This document shows, one piece after another, positions 38,307-47,703 of a DNA stretch of 64,000 bases (its first letter is position 1; each line of letters opens with the position of its first letter). Both the position numbers and the translations under genes were made by a program. Source of the stretch: Pancytospora philotis (Eukaryota > Microsporidia). The notes under the pieces were generated by a model that searched no databases, was not told the origin of the DNA, and saw only the letters and a program-made list of their open reading frames with translations. Where the stretch lies: NCBI GenBank assembly GCA_023647555.1, contig JALRLY010000272.1:1-64000 (forward strand). Direction: 5' to 3'.

Positions 38307-39638
38307 ATGACCAGTAACGTGTTCCAGATATTAATTGTAGCCGCAAGTGCCGTGTTTGCCCACATCGATGTGCGCTTGCAGGACGATAATGGACCGTGCT
38401 ACCCTGCACTCAGCGATGCCGAAAAAGTCCAGAACGTTTTGACGGAATACGATCGTGATTTGCTGCTCAGAAGAACTGAGATGGAGAAGCGCGTCAACGA
38501 AATACTATTAAGCGCCTATACAGCACAGGACGCCTCGGAAGCACGGGATAAATACGGCCGCACTGACCAGCTTTACTGTGCGGTTGCCCTCGCCTATGTG
38601 TATGCTGGTTCAAGCGCGCCGTATTTGGGCACGGAGCCTAGGAAGGCCAGATTCGGTCAGCTGATCGCTTTAAAGAAGGCACTCGAACAGATCCCGCTAC
38701 CTGCGGTCATCGAATATCTTAGCGCGATGAACACACCGATCACGCACGAGCTGATTGATAGAATCGCATCACTGCATCGCGCAGGATCGGCGATCGTTGA
38801 TGTGGTGCAAAACGTAAGCCAGATGATCAAAAAAGAGTACGAAAAGCCCGCGCGCGCCTACTTTAAAGCGAAATACCGTGTCAACACCGTGGAAGATTTT
38901 GCAGAGTACGTGCTGAACGCAGCAGACTACGGCAAGTCTGCATACGACGTACTTTCAGGAATCATGAACATTCATGTATCGAGAGAGAATTTCCCGTATG
39001 TTCTGCAGAAGTTCATGATGCCCCTCACCCGGCACTTGCTAGGTGGCTCGTCCGATCACGCAGAAGACACTCCGCTGGCGCTTCTGAGGTCAGTTTCGGG
39101 GTGGACTAGGCCAGAGGTGAAGGAGCTACTCCATCTCTTCAGCCCTGCGCAACTTACTGATGCCTTCTGCTCGCTCATGAAGCTCCACCGCGAGGAGGAG
39201 ATCAGCGTGGACTTCTTCTTCCGCTGCATCAAGATCTGCAGGGACGACCATAACATGGACCGCAAAACGAGGGACCAGCTCTTTATGCAGTTCCTTTTTA
39301 GGAGCGGGGCGCGCTCCACTGCGAGGCTTGCAGCCGTGCTCAGCAGCTCAAAAACCGTGAATGCGCTGCCCGCGCATATTCTGGTTGAGCTGGTGACTAT
39401 GTGGCACGAGCATCCGGAATGCAAAGAGAACTGCGTCGAGATGAAGGAAATCATGGCATGCAGCTTGTGCTCCCTCAAGTACCGGGAGTTAATGCACAAG
39501 CTGTACAGCGTGAACAAACTCAGCGAAGCTCTAGAAATCAGAAGTTTAATAGGCATCGAAAAGCTGGAAGAGTTCGAAGGCGCGGCAAAACTGAATTGCA
39601 AGCCGCGGACTAGTCAGCACAGACATCGCCCCTACTGA
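38307..39638 (+). CDS. secreted protein E, distant relative of family D
   Basis: 443 aa, function unknown. The start at 38307 (MTSNVFQILIVAASAVFA, signal peptide with AxA-type end) follows CAAAATTTATCC and ACACCCCTC. Resemblance to D: FPYVLQKFMMPLTRHLL near 255 against FLVYLDSFTIPFIEFIL, and a C-terminal stretch (SSSKTVNALPAHILVELV, near 355-390) against DSEALSKLPISCVLLFV at the same relative place. The segment TEYDRDLL near 45 also recurs in A7 as SEYDRNLL. The C-terminus is basic (KPRTSQHRHRPY). The gene is divergent from the D cluster. Confidence 0.82.
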   Translation: MTSNVFQILIVAASAVFAHIDVRLQDDNGPCYPALSDAEKVQNVLTEYDRDLLLRRTEMEKRVNEILLSAYTAQDASEARDKYGRTDQLYCAVALAYVYAGSSAPYLGTEPRKARFGQLIALKKALEQIPLPAVIEYLSAMNTPITHELIDRIASLHRAGSAIVDVVQNVSQMIKKEYEKPARAYFKAKYRVNTVEDFAEYVLNAADYGKSAYDVLSGIMNIHVSRENFPYVLQKFMMPLTRHLLGGSSDHAEDTPLALLRSVSGWTRPEVKELLHLFSPAQLTDAFCSLMKLHREEEISVDFFFRCIKICRDDHNMDRKTRDQLFMQFLFRSGARSTARLAAVLSSSKTVNALPAHILVELVTMWHEHPECKENCVEMKEIMACSLCSLKYRELMHKLYSVNKLSEALEIRSLIGIEKLEEFEGAAKLNCKPRTSQHRHRPY

Positions 39639-40183
39639 TGGCTGTCCGGGCGAACGGGCTACAGCATCCGTAGTCAGCTCTGTTACCGTGTCTGCAGGGG
39701 TGACAGACTCGCTGAAATTCGCTCAGTATGGGCACGGCGCAGCATTCTTTTGTGGTGCGTTTTCTAACAGAATAAACTTCTTTTTTAAGCATGCTTCGCG
39801 TTATAGAGAACTAGCATCAGCGACGCAGTTGTGGGACTTTGATGAACTTGCCATTTCGTTCAGCAAGTCAAGTAATGACAGTATCAAGCTGATTAAAATA
39901 GCAAAACAACCTATGCTAATATAATAGTGAGATGCATCCTCAAACAAACTGGCGATGGGCAAAGCCAGGCTGGCACGAAACTCATCTCCGAAAGCAACAA
40001 AGACCTTCAGCGATGCATGAGAATTCCTCCCACCAGAATTCGTATGCCGATGCGGTATAGCAATTCAATATTACTATTATAGCACCCCAGATAGCTCTGC
40101 GCATTCGCTCCACGCACCAATCCGTAAGCAAAATCAGCTCACGGCGCTCTCCATTTTTTGAATTCACAAAAATTTTAGGCCCA
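39639..40183. other. intergenic between E and NUP98
   Basis: No supported gene; a 78-codon frame lacks an ATG start and a promoter box. The nucleoporin element lies at 40168-40182. Confidence 0.5.
40168..40182 (+). promoter_or_regulatory. promoter element of NUP98
   Basis: AAAAATTTTAGGCCC ends one base before the ATG at 40184. Confidence 0.7.
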
Positions 40184-42181
40184 ATGAATAATAACAACCT
40201 GTTCAATGGCAACTTCTTCCAGCAGACCCCGCAGAAGCCGCAGGGGTGGAGCCAGCCGCAGCAGCAGTTTGGGCTTGGGAACCCCGCTGGTGGCAGCATG
40301 GGCGGCGTTCCGCTGGGCATGCCCGCGCTCGGTGCTCCTGGCGCAAGCGGGACCAGCATGATGGGCGGCGCCATGCCAAACACGATGGGTGCGCCGATGC
40401 CGGGCGCCATGGGCTCGCCGATGAACAACCCCATGCAGATGAATCCGGCCGGCAGTGCACCGCTCGGGAATCAGATGGCCGGCACGCAGCCCTTCGGCGC
40501 AGCGCCGCAGCAGTTCATGTTCAACAAGCCGGCGAACCCCGTGGCGGCGTACGGCGCGCCCACCGGGATGCCCGCCTACGGGAGCGCAGGCAGCAGCCTG
40601 ATGTCTGGCGCGATGGCCGGCAGCACGCCCAGCACGTTCGGACAGCCCCTGGCCAACTCGTGGCAGTCCACGCCCTCGCCGCTCGCGATGTACAACAAGG
40701 GATCGAAGGTCGCCTCGTACGCCACCACGCGTATCAAGGAGGACACGGGCCTGATGGTCGATTGCATGGACATTTCTGCCATGAAGGAGTACGCGGACAA
40801 GTCCATCGACATAATCAGACTGGAGGATTACGAGCAGGGCAGGAAGCCCGCGGCCCAGGCTGCTGGGTCTGTTTCTTCGCTCAGCAGCACTTCGGGGCTG
40901 CCCACCTTCGGTAGCTCGATGGTGAACGCTGTCCCTAAGCCGCTCTCTGTCACCCCCGCGTCTACTGGGCTCTTTTCGAGCTCCTTCCCCACCACTGCGC
41001 AGCCCACCGCGCAGCAGCCCGGCCTTTATGGCTCTATGCCCAGCGCATTTGGTACGAACCCAGCGCCCTCAGCGCCTGCCGCGCCCTCTAGCCTATTCTT
41101 CGGGACTGCGTCGAATGCATCAATGCTAAATCCCACCGCGTCCAACACCAGTCTTGTGACTCCGCAGCCTCTGACCAGCTCTTTGAACGCTCCGACGAGC
41201 ACTTCAACGCCGCTGTTCGGCGCCAACCCGTCTGCGCCATCGATGTTCGGCAGCACTCCTTCCTTCGGCTCTATGCAGGCCAGCAATCCCGCCCCTCAGG
41301 TCAGCACAGCAACTTCCAATCCGGCGCCGTTCTCCTTCCCTTCGTCCAGCCCGTTCGGAGCGCAGCAAAACCAGCCGGCTCCCAATCCTTTTGCCGCTGC
41401 CACCACTTCTACCGCTCCGAGCTCCACGTTCCCGCTCAACAGCACCGCTGCAGCGCCTGCCAGCAACCCGTTTGCAGCCAATCCGTTTGGCAGCTTCATG
41501 GCCAACAAAGCGCCTGTTTCTACCGCCCCGGTCTTTGGCAACTCTTTCGCCAGTAATGGCACCGGGTTTGCGCAGAACCCATTCGGTCAGGCCAGCAGTT
41601 CCTTCGCCGCGCAGCCGCAGCAGGTCGCATACAACGATCCGTATCTGATCACCGGCCTGGAGTTTGAGAAGGTGGAGCCGCAGAAGCCCTCGGTTAAGAC
41701 GGTGCTGCCCACGCCGATCTTCAGCAACAAGAAGCCAGAGGCGGCCGTGCCGTTCGTGCTGCGCCCGCCTGCCAAGAACCTCGGCTCCAAGCTCCGGACC
41801 GTGCCGGCGCTGCGCGAGCCGGCCCGGGACCTGTCGAACTTTACGATCATCGCGGAGGGCACCGGCAAAGTCGTGTACATGGAGCCGGTGAACGTCGAGC
41901 ACCCCGACAAGCTGGACAAGATCGTCCGCTTCAGCAACGAGAATGTAGAGATCACAGACGAGCCCGGCACAGGGCTGAACAGGCGCGCGCGCGTCTACAT
42001 AGAGAACGTGTTCCCCTACTCGCGGTCCTCCTCGAGCTTCATCAAGGGCCAGCAGACTGACTGGCTCAGCAAGAGCGTGCAGGAGCGCTTCGTCTACCAG
42101 CTGAAGAACGACTCGCACAAGAAGTTCGTGGACTACGACGTTGAGACCGGCACGTACGTCTATGAGGTTGTCCATTTCTAA
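40184..42181 (+). CDS. NUP98: Nup98/Nup116-type FG nucleoporin
   Basis: 665 aa. A phenylalanine-glycine nucleoporin of the pore channel. Gly/Met/Pro/Gln-rich start; near 190-220 the conserved segment DISAMKEYADKSIDIIRLEDY, matching the ITAMxEYxxKSxEELRLEDY stretch next to the GLEBS region of Nup98. Then a long FG-type region rich in Ser, Pro, Ala and FG/LFG/FGS. The last 120 residues are the Nup98 autoproteolytic domain: LSNFTI, GLNRRARVYIENVFP, and FVDYDVETGTYVYEVVHF. The protein ends exactly with His-Phe, the cleavage site of the family, so no Nup96 part is made and no cleavage is needed. Confidence 0.92.
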   Translation: MNNNNLFNGNFFQQTPQKPQGWSQPQQQFGLGNPAGGSMGGVPLGMPALGAPGASGTSMMGGAMPNTMGAPMPGAMGSPMNNPMQMNPAGSAPLGNQMAGTQPFGAAPQQFMFNKPANPVAAYGAPTGMPAYGSAGSSLMSGAMAGSTPSTFGQPLANSWQSTPSPLAMYNKGSKVASYATTRIKEDTGLMVDCMDISAMKEYADKSIDIIRLEDYEQGRKPAAQAAGSVSSLSSTSGLPTFGSSMVNAVPKPLSVTPASTGLFSSSFPTTAQPTAQQPGLYGSMPSAFGTNPAPSAPAAPSSLFFGTASNASMLNPTASNTSLVTPQPLTSSLNAPTSTSTPLFGANPSAPSMFGSTPSFGSMQASNPAPQVSTATSNPAPFSFPSSSPFGAQQNQPAPNPFAAATTSTAPSSTFPLNSTAAAPASNPFAANPFGSFMANKAPVSTAPVFGNSFASNGTGFAQNPFGQASSSFAAQPQQVAYNDPYLITGLEFEKVEPQKPSVKTVLPTPIFSNKKPEAAVPFVLRPPAKNLGSKLRTVPALREPARDLSNFTIIAEGTGKVVYMEPVNVEHPDKLDKIVRFSNENVEITDEPGTGLNRRARVYIENVFPYSRSSSSFIKGQQTDWLSKSVQERFVYQLKNDSHKKFVDYDVETGTYVYEVVHF

Positions 42182-42344
42182 TAGGTAAATTTTTATCGTG
42201 AATAAATCCATTGGTGCAGTGTTGTTTACTTTCATTTTACATTGATATGATATGGTGCCTAATAATTAATAGTGATGCTTTCGACACATACAAATACGAT
42301 AGATAAATGCATCATTCGAGACACAATAAGATAAACTCATTTAT

Positions 42345-44834
42345 TTACTGCTCGTCCTTTTTCTTCTTGAAGATCACAGGGCAGCCCAGATCGAGGGCCA
42401 TCCGCTCCTTCTCGAATATTCTGGAGCCGCTGCGCAGTCCCTCGGGCGCGGGTGTGCACACGTCCTTGTGGTCCCCGTCCTTCGAGGCCTTGAACTTGCG
42501 CGACTTCCTCGTCTCCGGGATGCGCACGAGGTAGTCGTAGTACTTGGAGTCGTTGGCAATGACATCGTCGGTCTCATCCAAATTTTCATCGAAGAATAGC
42601 ACGGGCGTGGGCAGCATGCAGAGCGAGATCGAGCACACGAGCGGGTACCAGTACCAGCTCTGGAGGAAGAGGAGCGCGCCGGCAATGCGCTTGACCTCGA
42701 GGTTCCTGGAGAAGTTGGTCAAAGAGAAGATCGCTGAGCGACCGCCGAGTTCGACTATCGATCTGCCGATCGCGGCGCCTATTTTAACGCACGATGACTC
42801 CGCCTTCGAAACGATGGAGGTATGGAGGCGGTCGATGATGCGCTTGTAATTGGGAATGATCGACGGGTTGGTCTGGACGAGCGCAAATCCTACACCGATG
42901 GATGCAGACTGGCGCACCAGCACGTCCGTGTCGTAGAGAAGGGCCTCAAGCAGGATCGCAACCTCCTCGTCGCCTGTGCCGCAGCTGAAAAAGCCGAGGG
43001 CAAGGGCAACAGCGGCTCTGACGTGCATGTTGTGGTTCTGAGCGAGCGGCAGTATGCAGGACTCGATGATGTACGTATCAAAGAAGCCGATCATGGCGAT
43101 GGCAATGACCGCTGTCCGCTTCACATCGTCGTCCCCGTCGTTTATGTACGGAAGAATTGCCTGGATGACCGCAAGGTTCGAGCTTGCAACGTACGCGGTT
43201 CCCAGCGAAAGAATCGCGGTCTCGCGGCTCTGCGGGCAGCTGTCCCTCAGCAAAGACTCAATCGCCGCCTTCAAACGGCCGTCGATGCCGTACTTGGGAT
43301 CGCCGCTGCAGGAGCTCTGGTCTTCGTCGGTATCGTATCCGCTGTCGCAGCCAGACTCTGCAGCGCCTTCCTTGATCTCGTAGACGCTTCCAGAATTTTT
43401 CTCGACGCTGGCAAGAATGCTGATCGGCTCGCCCTCCTTCATGATCGCAGCGAGCGCAATCGCAATGCCGCACGCGCGCTTCACACGCGGGAAGTCCGTC
43501 TTGGTCTGCACCGTCTTGAGGAACGCAAGCATCTCAGGGCTGCTCGTGCCCGCATACACCATGCCCAGCGCGTAGCACGCAGACTCCTGTATGATCGTAG
43601 AGTCTACGGAAAAAAGAGCCTTCAGCTTCTCAGCCACGGCCCGGTCCCCGCTCTGCATCAGGTTCATGCCCAGCCCCATGCAGGCGCCAAAGACAAGCTC
43701 GTCGGTGCCATTCTCAAGCCAGTTGAGCAGATAGTCCGTGGTCTCGTGGTCGCTGCTGCACGCGTTCATCAGTCCGAGCGCCATGAGAGCGCCGGCCTCG
43801 CCGCTGTTGCTCTCGAAAGAAGGCAGGACCTCCTTGAGAATCTCGAACCCGTTGATGTTCCCGTGGTGCACCATCCCGATCGCTGCGTACTCTATGAAGC
43901 GCACCCACTCCTTCCCGCCTATCATTCCCTTGTTGTTCCGGTAGAGCGTATCGTTCGTGGTACCCGCGTTCATCAGGCAGTTGCACAGTGAAATGTAGGG
44001 CGCGCGCGCCTTCACCATGCTCTCCAGAAACCTGAAGGACGTCTTGCAGTTCTTGAGCATGAAGTTGCTCATTATCTCCTGCTTCCAGTCGCCGCTCAGG
44101 ATAAAATTCGCATTCTCGTTCTCCAGCTCGAGCTTCAGATGGTGCGTGTCCTCGATGTAGAAGCACGCAGCGTAGAGCGCGTCCCACGGCAGGCGGTTGA
44201 GCATGGCAGTGAGCTCGTTCTGCTTGTCCTTCTCCACGTACGTGTTGATCACATGGTGCAGCATGCTGCGGTTGACCGTCCCGGCCCCCAGCATCATATC
44301 GGAGAGCTCGGCGTAGTACTCGCCAAAGAGCACGTTGAGCAGCTCCGTGCAGTCCACGTCGGTCTTGGCCAGGCCGCGCAGCATGTCCTTGACCATCCCA
44401 AACTCGCCCATCTCGGCCAGGAAGCCCATGAGAGAGACGTCCTGCGCATCGTCCTTGATGAAGGAGAGCACAAACACGCGCAGGTCCTCGTAGAAGTGCG
44501 GCCGCGCGGCGGAGGGATTCTCGCCGGTGCGGAAGGACAGCAGGTAATCCATCATGTGGAATATTATGGAATCGTAGTAGAAGCGGTCGAGCGTGTGCAG
44601 CAGCTCGCGCGCGCGCACCGCGTACTCCACGCACTTGGTATAGTTTTTCTGCGCGAGATTCAGCCGCGCGAGGGTCAGCGAGCTCGTGGTCTCGCCCACG
44701 AAGTCGTCGGGGAAAGCCGCGAGCAGGTGCGGCGCGAAGACCTCCACCGAGTCGTCGATGATGGACAGCGCCTCGTCGTAGCGCTGCTTTTCTATCAGGT
44801 TGTAGAGCACCGGCAGGGAGTGGAGCGACTGCAT
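42345..44834 (-). CDS. RPN2: 26S proteasome regulatory subunit Rpn2
   Basis: 829 aa. Scaffold of the proteasome base (PSMD1). The N-terminal 340 residues are helical, followed by proteasome/cyclosome repeats from about 340 to 720 (for example YALGMVYAGTSSPEML, ILSLGTAYVASS, VALALGFFSCGTGDEE, SIGVGFALVQT). FLQSWYWYPLVCSISL near 740 equals the FTQFWFWFPL segment special to Rpn2. The acidic mid-insert is short and the C-terminus is basic (FKKKKDEQ). About 120 residues shorter than in yeast. The start MQSLHSLP is behind TTGTTACCCCC. The stop overlaps GTAAATAAATG. Confidence 0.93.
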   Translation of the reverse strand: MQSLHSLPVLYNLIEKQRYDEALSIIDDSVEVFAPHLLAAFPDDFVGETTSSLTLARLNLAQKNYTKCVEYAVRARELLHTLDRFYYDSIIFHMMDYLLSFRTGENPSAARPHFYEDLRVFVLSFIKDDAQDVSLMGFLAEMGEFGMVKDMLRGLAKTDVDCTELLNVLFGEYYAELSDMMLGAGTVNRSMLHHVINTYVEKDKQNELTAMLNRLPWDALYAACFYIEDTHHLKLELENENANFILSGDWKQEIMSNFMLKNCKTSFRFLESMVKARAPYISLCNCLMNAGTTNDTLYRNNKGMIGGKEWVRFIEYAAIGMVHHGNINGFEILKEVLPSFESNSGEAGALMALGLMNACSSDHETTDYLLNWLENGTDELVFGACMGLGMNLMQSGDRAVAEKLKALFSVDSTIIQESACYALGMVYAGTSSPEMLAFLKTVQTKTDFPRVKRACGIAIALAAIMKEGEPISILASVEKNSGSVYEIKEGAAESGCDSGYDTDEDQSSCSGDPKYGIDGRLKAAIESLLRDSCPQSRETAILSLGTAYVASSNLAVIQAILPYINDGDDDVKRTAVIAIAMIGFFDTYIIESCILPLAQNHNMHVRAAVALALGFFSCGTGDEEVAILLEALLYDTDVLVRQSASIGVGFALVQTNPSIIPNYKRIIDRLHTSIVSKAESSCVKIGAAIGRSIVELGGRSAIFSLTNFSRNLEVKRIAGALLFLQSWYWYPLVCSISLCMLPTPVLFFDENLDETDDVIANDSKYYDYLVRIPETRKSRKFKASKDGDHKDVCTPAPEGLRSGSRIFEKERMALDLGCPVIFKKKKDEQ

Positions 44835-45155
44835 GGGGGTAACAAATAAAAAATTACAAGAAGCAAAAAGCAGAGAGCAGAGCAAAAAGAAATGGGGTAT
44901 GAGGATGTGGGCGGTGGTTTATGGTGGTAAAGATTGTGGTAGGTAGCTTTTATGGATGTTTTATGCTATGAGACGATAGTCTGCAATATCAGTTCAAAAC
45001 TGATAATCCAAGTGTGTCTGTCTATGCTATCACTGTGGTACGTGTAGCAGCAGCATCTACATTTATATTCTAATAGCACTCTGTACCATTTGTGATGTTT
45101 GTGCTATTCGTGCTGCCCAGCTTGCAAGCGTATATCGGCTGCCAAAATTTTGCCC
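44835..45155. other. divergent intergenic region
   Basis: Between RPN2 and the small helical protein; promoter boxes at both ends, no gene in the middle. Confidence 0.5.
45144..45155 (+). promoter_or_regulatory. promoter element of the 121-aa protein
   Basis: CAAAATTTTGCC followed by C, immediately at the ATG. Confidence 0.65.
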
Positions 45156-45521
45156 ATGGTAGCCGCAGACACGATGTTCACCGACCTGCCGCAGGACATC
45201 AAGCAGAAGATCATCAAGATCCGCAACCTCGCCTCGGGCCAGACGGTGCAGGCGACGCCCGTGCCGCTGAAGAGCTTCATGACCATCGCCGTGCCGTCCA
45301 CGAACAAGACGTACGACAATTTCCTGCGGCTCTGCGAGGCGTCGAAGAACCTCAAGCCGACGAACGTGGATAGCGCCTTCCGCGCGCAGCTGAACGAGTT
45401 CAAGACGTACGTCGAGCTGTACAAGGCATCCGCCGGGGAGAAGGACTTCATCGGCGAGATGGACAAGACGGTACAGCTGCTCGAGATGCGCTATGCCAAG
45501 CTGCGCAAGAACAGGTACTAG
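45156..45521 (+). CDS. small helical protein, function unknown
   Basis: 121 aa, mostly helix (LPQDIKQKIIKIRNLA near 11-26, AFRAQLNEFKTYVELYKA near 73-90, and a final helix with a basic end KLRKNRY). An alternative ATG lies six codons in (45174). I do not recognise the family; the size and two-helix pattern would suit a small subunit of a nuclear complex, but no motif proves it. G/C-rich with the codon use of housekeeping neighbours, and a strong promoter box, so it is a real gene. Confidence 0.78.
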   Translation: MVAADTMFTDLPQDIKQKIIKIRNLASGQTVQATPVPLKSFMTIAVPSTNKTYDNFLRLCEASKNLKPTNVDSAFRAQLNEFKTYVELYKASAGEKDFIGEMDKTVQLLEMRYAKLRKNRY

Positions 45522-45814
45522 GAGTGGCAACGGTCTATTGTGCAGTGCTTTCATAGCGCTGTTCGCTGTTGAAAATAAATTTACTTGCGGGTGTGAATAT
45601 TTATTATTTGGCCGAGAATAAGATGGTTATGGGTGGCTGGCTAGGTTGCTATATGTCTTCATTATGTCTTTATTTGAAATAATAAATTTAGTTCTTCTTT
45701 TGCTCTACAGTGCTGCATCTTTGTTTGCCATTGGCAGGCCTTTTGCAACGTGTATAGACCCAGGCGCCTACGGAACGCAAGGAAAAGATTTTGCAGCTTC
45801 GCCGCTCCCAGAAC

Positions 45815-46303
45815 ATGTCCCCGGAGGAGCTCATCAACCTGGCGCTGCAGTACGAAGTGGAGGTGGAGGCGCACTCCGTTGTTCCCGCGGCATCCTTCTA
45901 CTCCGTCGCATTCAGGGGCCTGCACCCCCTCACAACCGCCAGCCTGCCGCTCTACATGGCGCTGCACCTCAGGAGCGCCGGGCTCTGCTCCATAAAAACG
46001 CCGCAGTACCTGACCAAGGACTTCCTCGAGCAGCTCGTGGAGCGCGAGCGGACCAGCCAGGCCTTCGTCGACGTCCCCGAGTTCCTGTTCGAGCACGCGC
46101 ATGTGTTCATGCACAACGACATCGAGCCGGCCATCGCCGAGCTGAAGCAGCTCAGGCTGGAGAAGATATGGCAGGGCCTCAAGGACATCGACGGCAAGGC
46201 GCTCTACATCAACGGGCTGACCAAGTGGGAGTTCAACGAGATGCGCACGGTCATCGTCAGTGCGATGGAGCTAGGCAAGCGCGTCGAGCAGTGCAAAGAG
46301 TGA
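45815..46303 (+). CDS. PSF2: GINS complex subunit Psf2
   Basis: 162 aa. GINS joins MCM and Cdc45 in the replicative helicase. The N-terminus ELINLALQYEVEVEAHSVV is the Psf2 A-domain start. PLTTASLPLYMALHLRSAGLCSIKTPQYLT (about 35-65) follows the family pattern of P-x-x-V-P-x-W-x-A-x-x-L-x-x-x-x-x-C-x-I-x-x-P-x-W-L. The C-terminal helix has INGLTKWEFNEMRTVIV. The start MSPEELIN at 45815 is the first ATG in frame; the box GATTTTGC with CTCCC lies before it. About 25-50 residues shorter than in yeast and human. Confidence 0.87.
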   Translation: MSPEELINLALQYEVEVEAHSVVPAASFYSVAFRGLHPLTTASLPLYMALHLRSAGLCSIKTPQYLTKDFLEQLVERERTSQAFVDVPEFLFEHAHVFMHNDIEPAIAELKQLRLEKIWQGLKDIDGKALYINGLTKWEFNEMRTVIVSAMELGKRVEQCKE

Positions 46304-46690
46304 CGCTCATGGGTCTTTGAGACCTGTTTGGATCTGCACTGGCACCGGCTCAACAACTTTTCATCTTGCTTATCGCTATCAATAAATTGATAACCTTCGG
46401 ACTAAAATCTGCAGATGCGTCAGTTTACAGCACGGGCTGAGTGAGACATGATGGTGCTTTACAGCCATCAGTGTTTGCATCACCGACAGCTACTGACAAA
46501 TTTTTCACCACCGTGCACCCGGCGGCGCCACGCCGGAAGCGCTGTGCGTCATCCTTGTACTAATGAGCTGCTGGCGCATGAGGGTGCGTTCGCAAGCGCG
46601 ATGTGCCGACCCATTCCACCTGTGCGTCACTGCCCCATTCGTACAGCTGTGCCCGTCTCCCGCGCATTCCGTATAAAACAGCGAATGGAA
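46304..46690. other. intergenic, no gene assigned
   Basis: An AAATTTTTCACC box (46499-46510) is followed by a 37-codon frame beginning at 46563, which I do not count as a gene. Nothing else seen. Confidence 0.4.
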
Positions 46691-46703
46691 AACTTTTACC
46701 CTA
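46691..46703 (+). promoter_or_regulatory. promoter element of TOA2
   Basis: AACTTTTACCCTA touches the ATG at 46704. Confidence 0.7.
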
Positions 46704-47045
46704 ATGTACGAATTCTACAGGACGTCGCTGGTGGGGCGGTCGCTCCTCGAGACCATCGACAACAAGATCAAGACCAACGCGATCACGCCCGCGCAGGCGC
46801 ACTTCATCCTCTCGAAGTTCGACGAGGTGATCCCGCACGTCTTCAGCACGTCGGTGAGCTCGAATCTCAGCTTCGGCGGGAAGGTGCTCAGCTACAACTT
46901 CGTCGACGGCGTCTGGCAGTTCATCGTGCTGGACTTCATGATGCGCAGCAACAACAAATTTTTCAACCGGCGGTTCCTCAAGATCGTCGCCTGCGACGCT
47001 GACACGAACATGGACAGCAGCAGGCGGCGCCGCCGCCGCGCCTAG
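46704..47045 (+). CDS. TOA2: transcription factor IIA gamma (small) subunit
   Basis: 113 aa. TFIIA stabilises TBP on promoters. The helical part YEFYRTSLVGRSLLETIDNKI (2-22) and ITPAQAHFILSKFD (27-40) match the YxxYRxxxxGxxLxxxLD and ITPxLAxxVLxxFD pattern. The beta part is SFGGKVLSYNFVDGVWQFIVLD, ending KIVACDAD, which is the conserved family end. An Arg-rich tail of six residues follows, not usual for the family. Length is normal. Confidence 0.93.
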   Translation: MYEFYRTSLVGRSLLETIDNKIKTNAITPAQAHFILSKFDEVIPHVFSTSVSSNLSFGGKVLSYNFVDGVWQFIVLDFMMRSNNKFFNRRFLKIVACDADTNMDSSRRRRRRA

Positions 47046-47207
47046 GCCCCACATCTGATAAATCTATTTGCATGTACGTCTTGTTTTTTACATTGCTGCG
47101 GTCTACTGCTGTTGTACCGGCGCGTTCGGGCTCTTCTGTCGCATGCCGCCATATGAACGCCTCACGGCATTACATGCTAGTACACGCAATACAATTGAAG
47201 AAAAAAT

Positions 47208-47280
47208 GCTCCGTCGGGGACTCGAACCCCGGACCTTCGCATTATTAGTGCGACGCGCTAACCAACTGAGCCAACAGAGC
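47208..47280 (-). tRNA. tRNA-Ile (anticodon AAU)
   Basis: 73 bases on the minus strand. Acceptor GCTCTGT pairs with ACGGAGC (one T-G). Anticodon stem TCGCA/TGCGA closes loop CTAATAA, anticodon AAU. The T arm is CCGGGGTTCGAGTCCCCGA-like. No intron. Confidence 0.94.
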
Positions 47281-47703
47281 TATTTTATTTAATTAGTACT
47301 TTCTAGTGGACAGAATGTAACCATGCATTTATAGTGAGCGGCAGCTCCTCTTTAGATCAGCCAACTGCATTGGCAGTAAATGGCAAAGCAAAGTGCGAAA
47401 ATGCATTTTACAGGCTTTCCGGTCACATCAAATAATCCATTGACTTCGGGCCAATTCTTTGCATCATAGCTTGAACTGTTGTATATGCAGATTTTCTGTT
47501 GCTGAGCGTTTCGATTCGACTTTAGCGAATAGTATGAGAATCACCGTCGCCACTGGTACGCTCATCATTTGCTAATATCGATACACGGATGCTCCCTTAC
47601 ACTGCTCAATTTCAATTCGCTGTCCGTGCTGCAGTGCATCAACTGGTTACGCTGTCACTTGTCATTAAATCTCAATCAAGTGCTGGTTGCCAAAACGCAG
47701 TTA
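47281..47703. other. intergenic, no gene seen
   Basis: A/T-rich. The reading frame of C1 is open back to 47569 but without an ATG start that fits the family. Confidence 0.4.

Noticed and set aside
39688..39924. 78-codon plus frame after protein E
   Set aside because: Begins without ATG and has no promoter box.
46563..46676. 37-codon frame after an AAATTTTTCACC box
   Set aside because: Box is more than 50 bases away, frame has Cys/Arg-rich random look, and it runs into the TOA2 promoter region.
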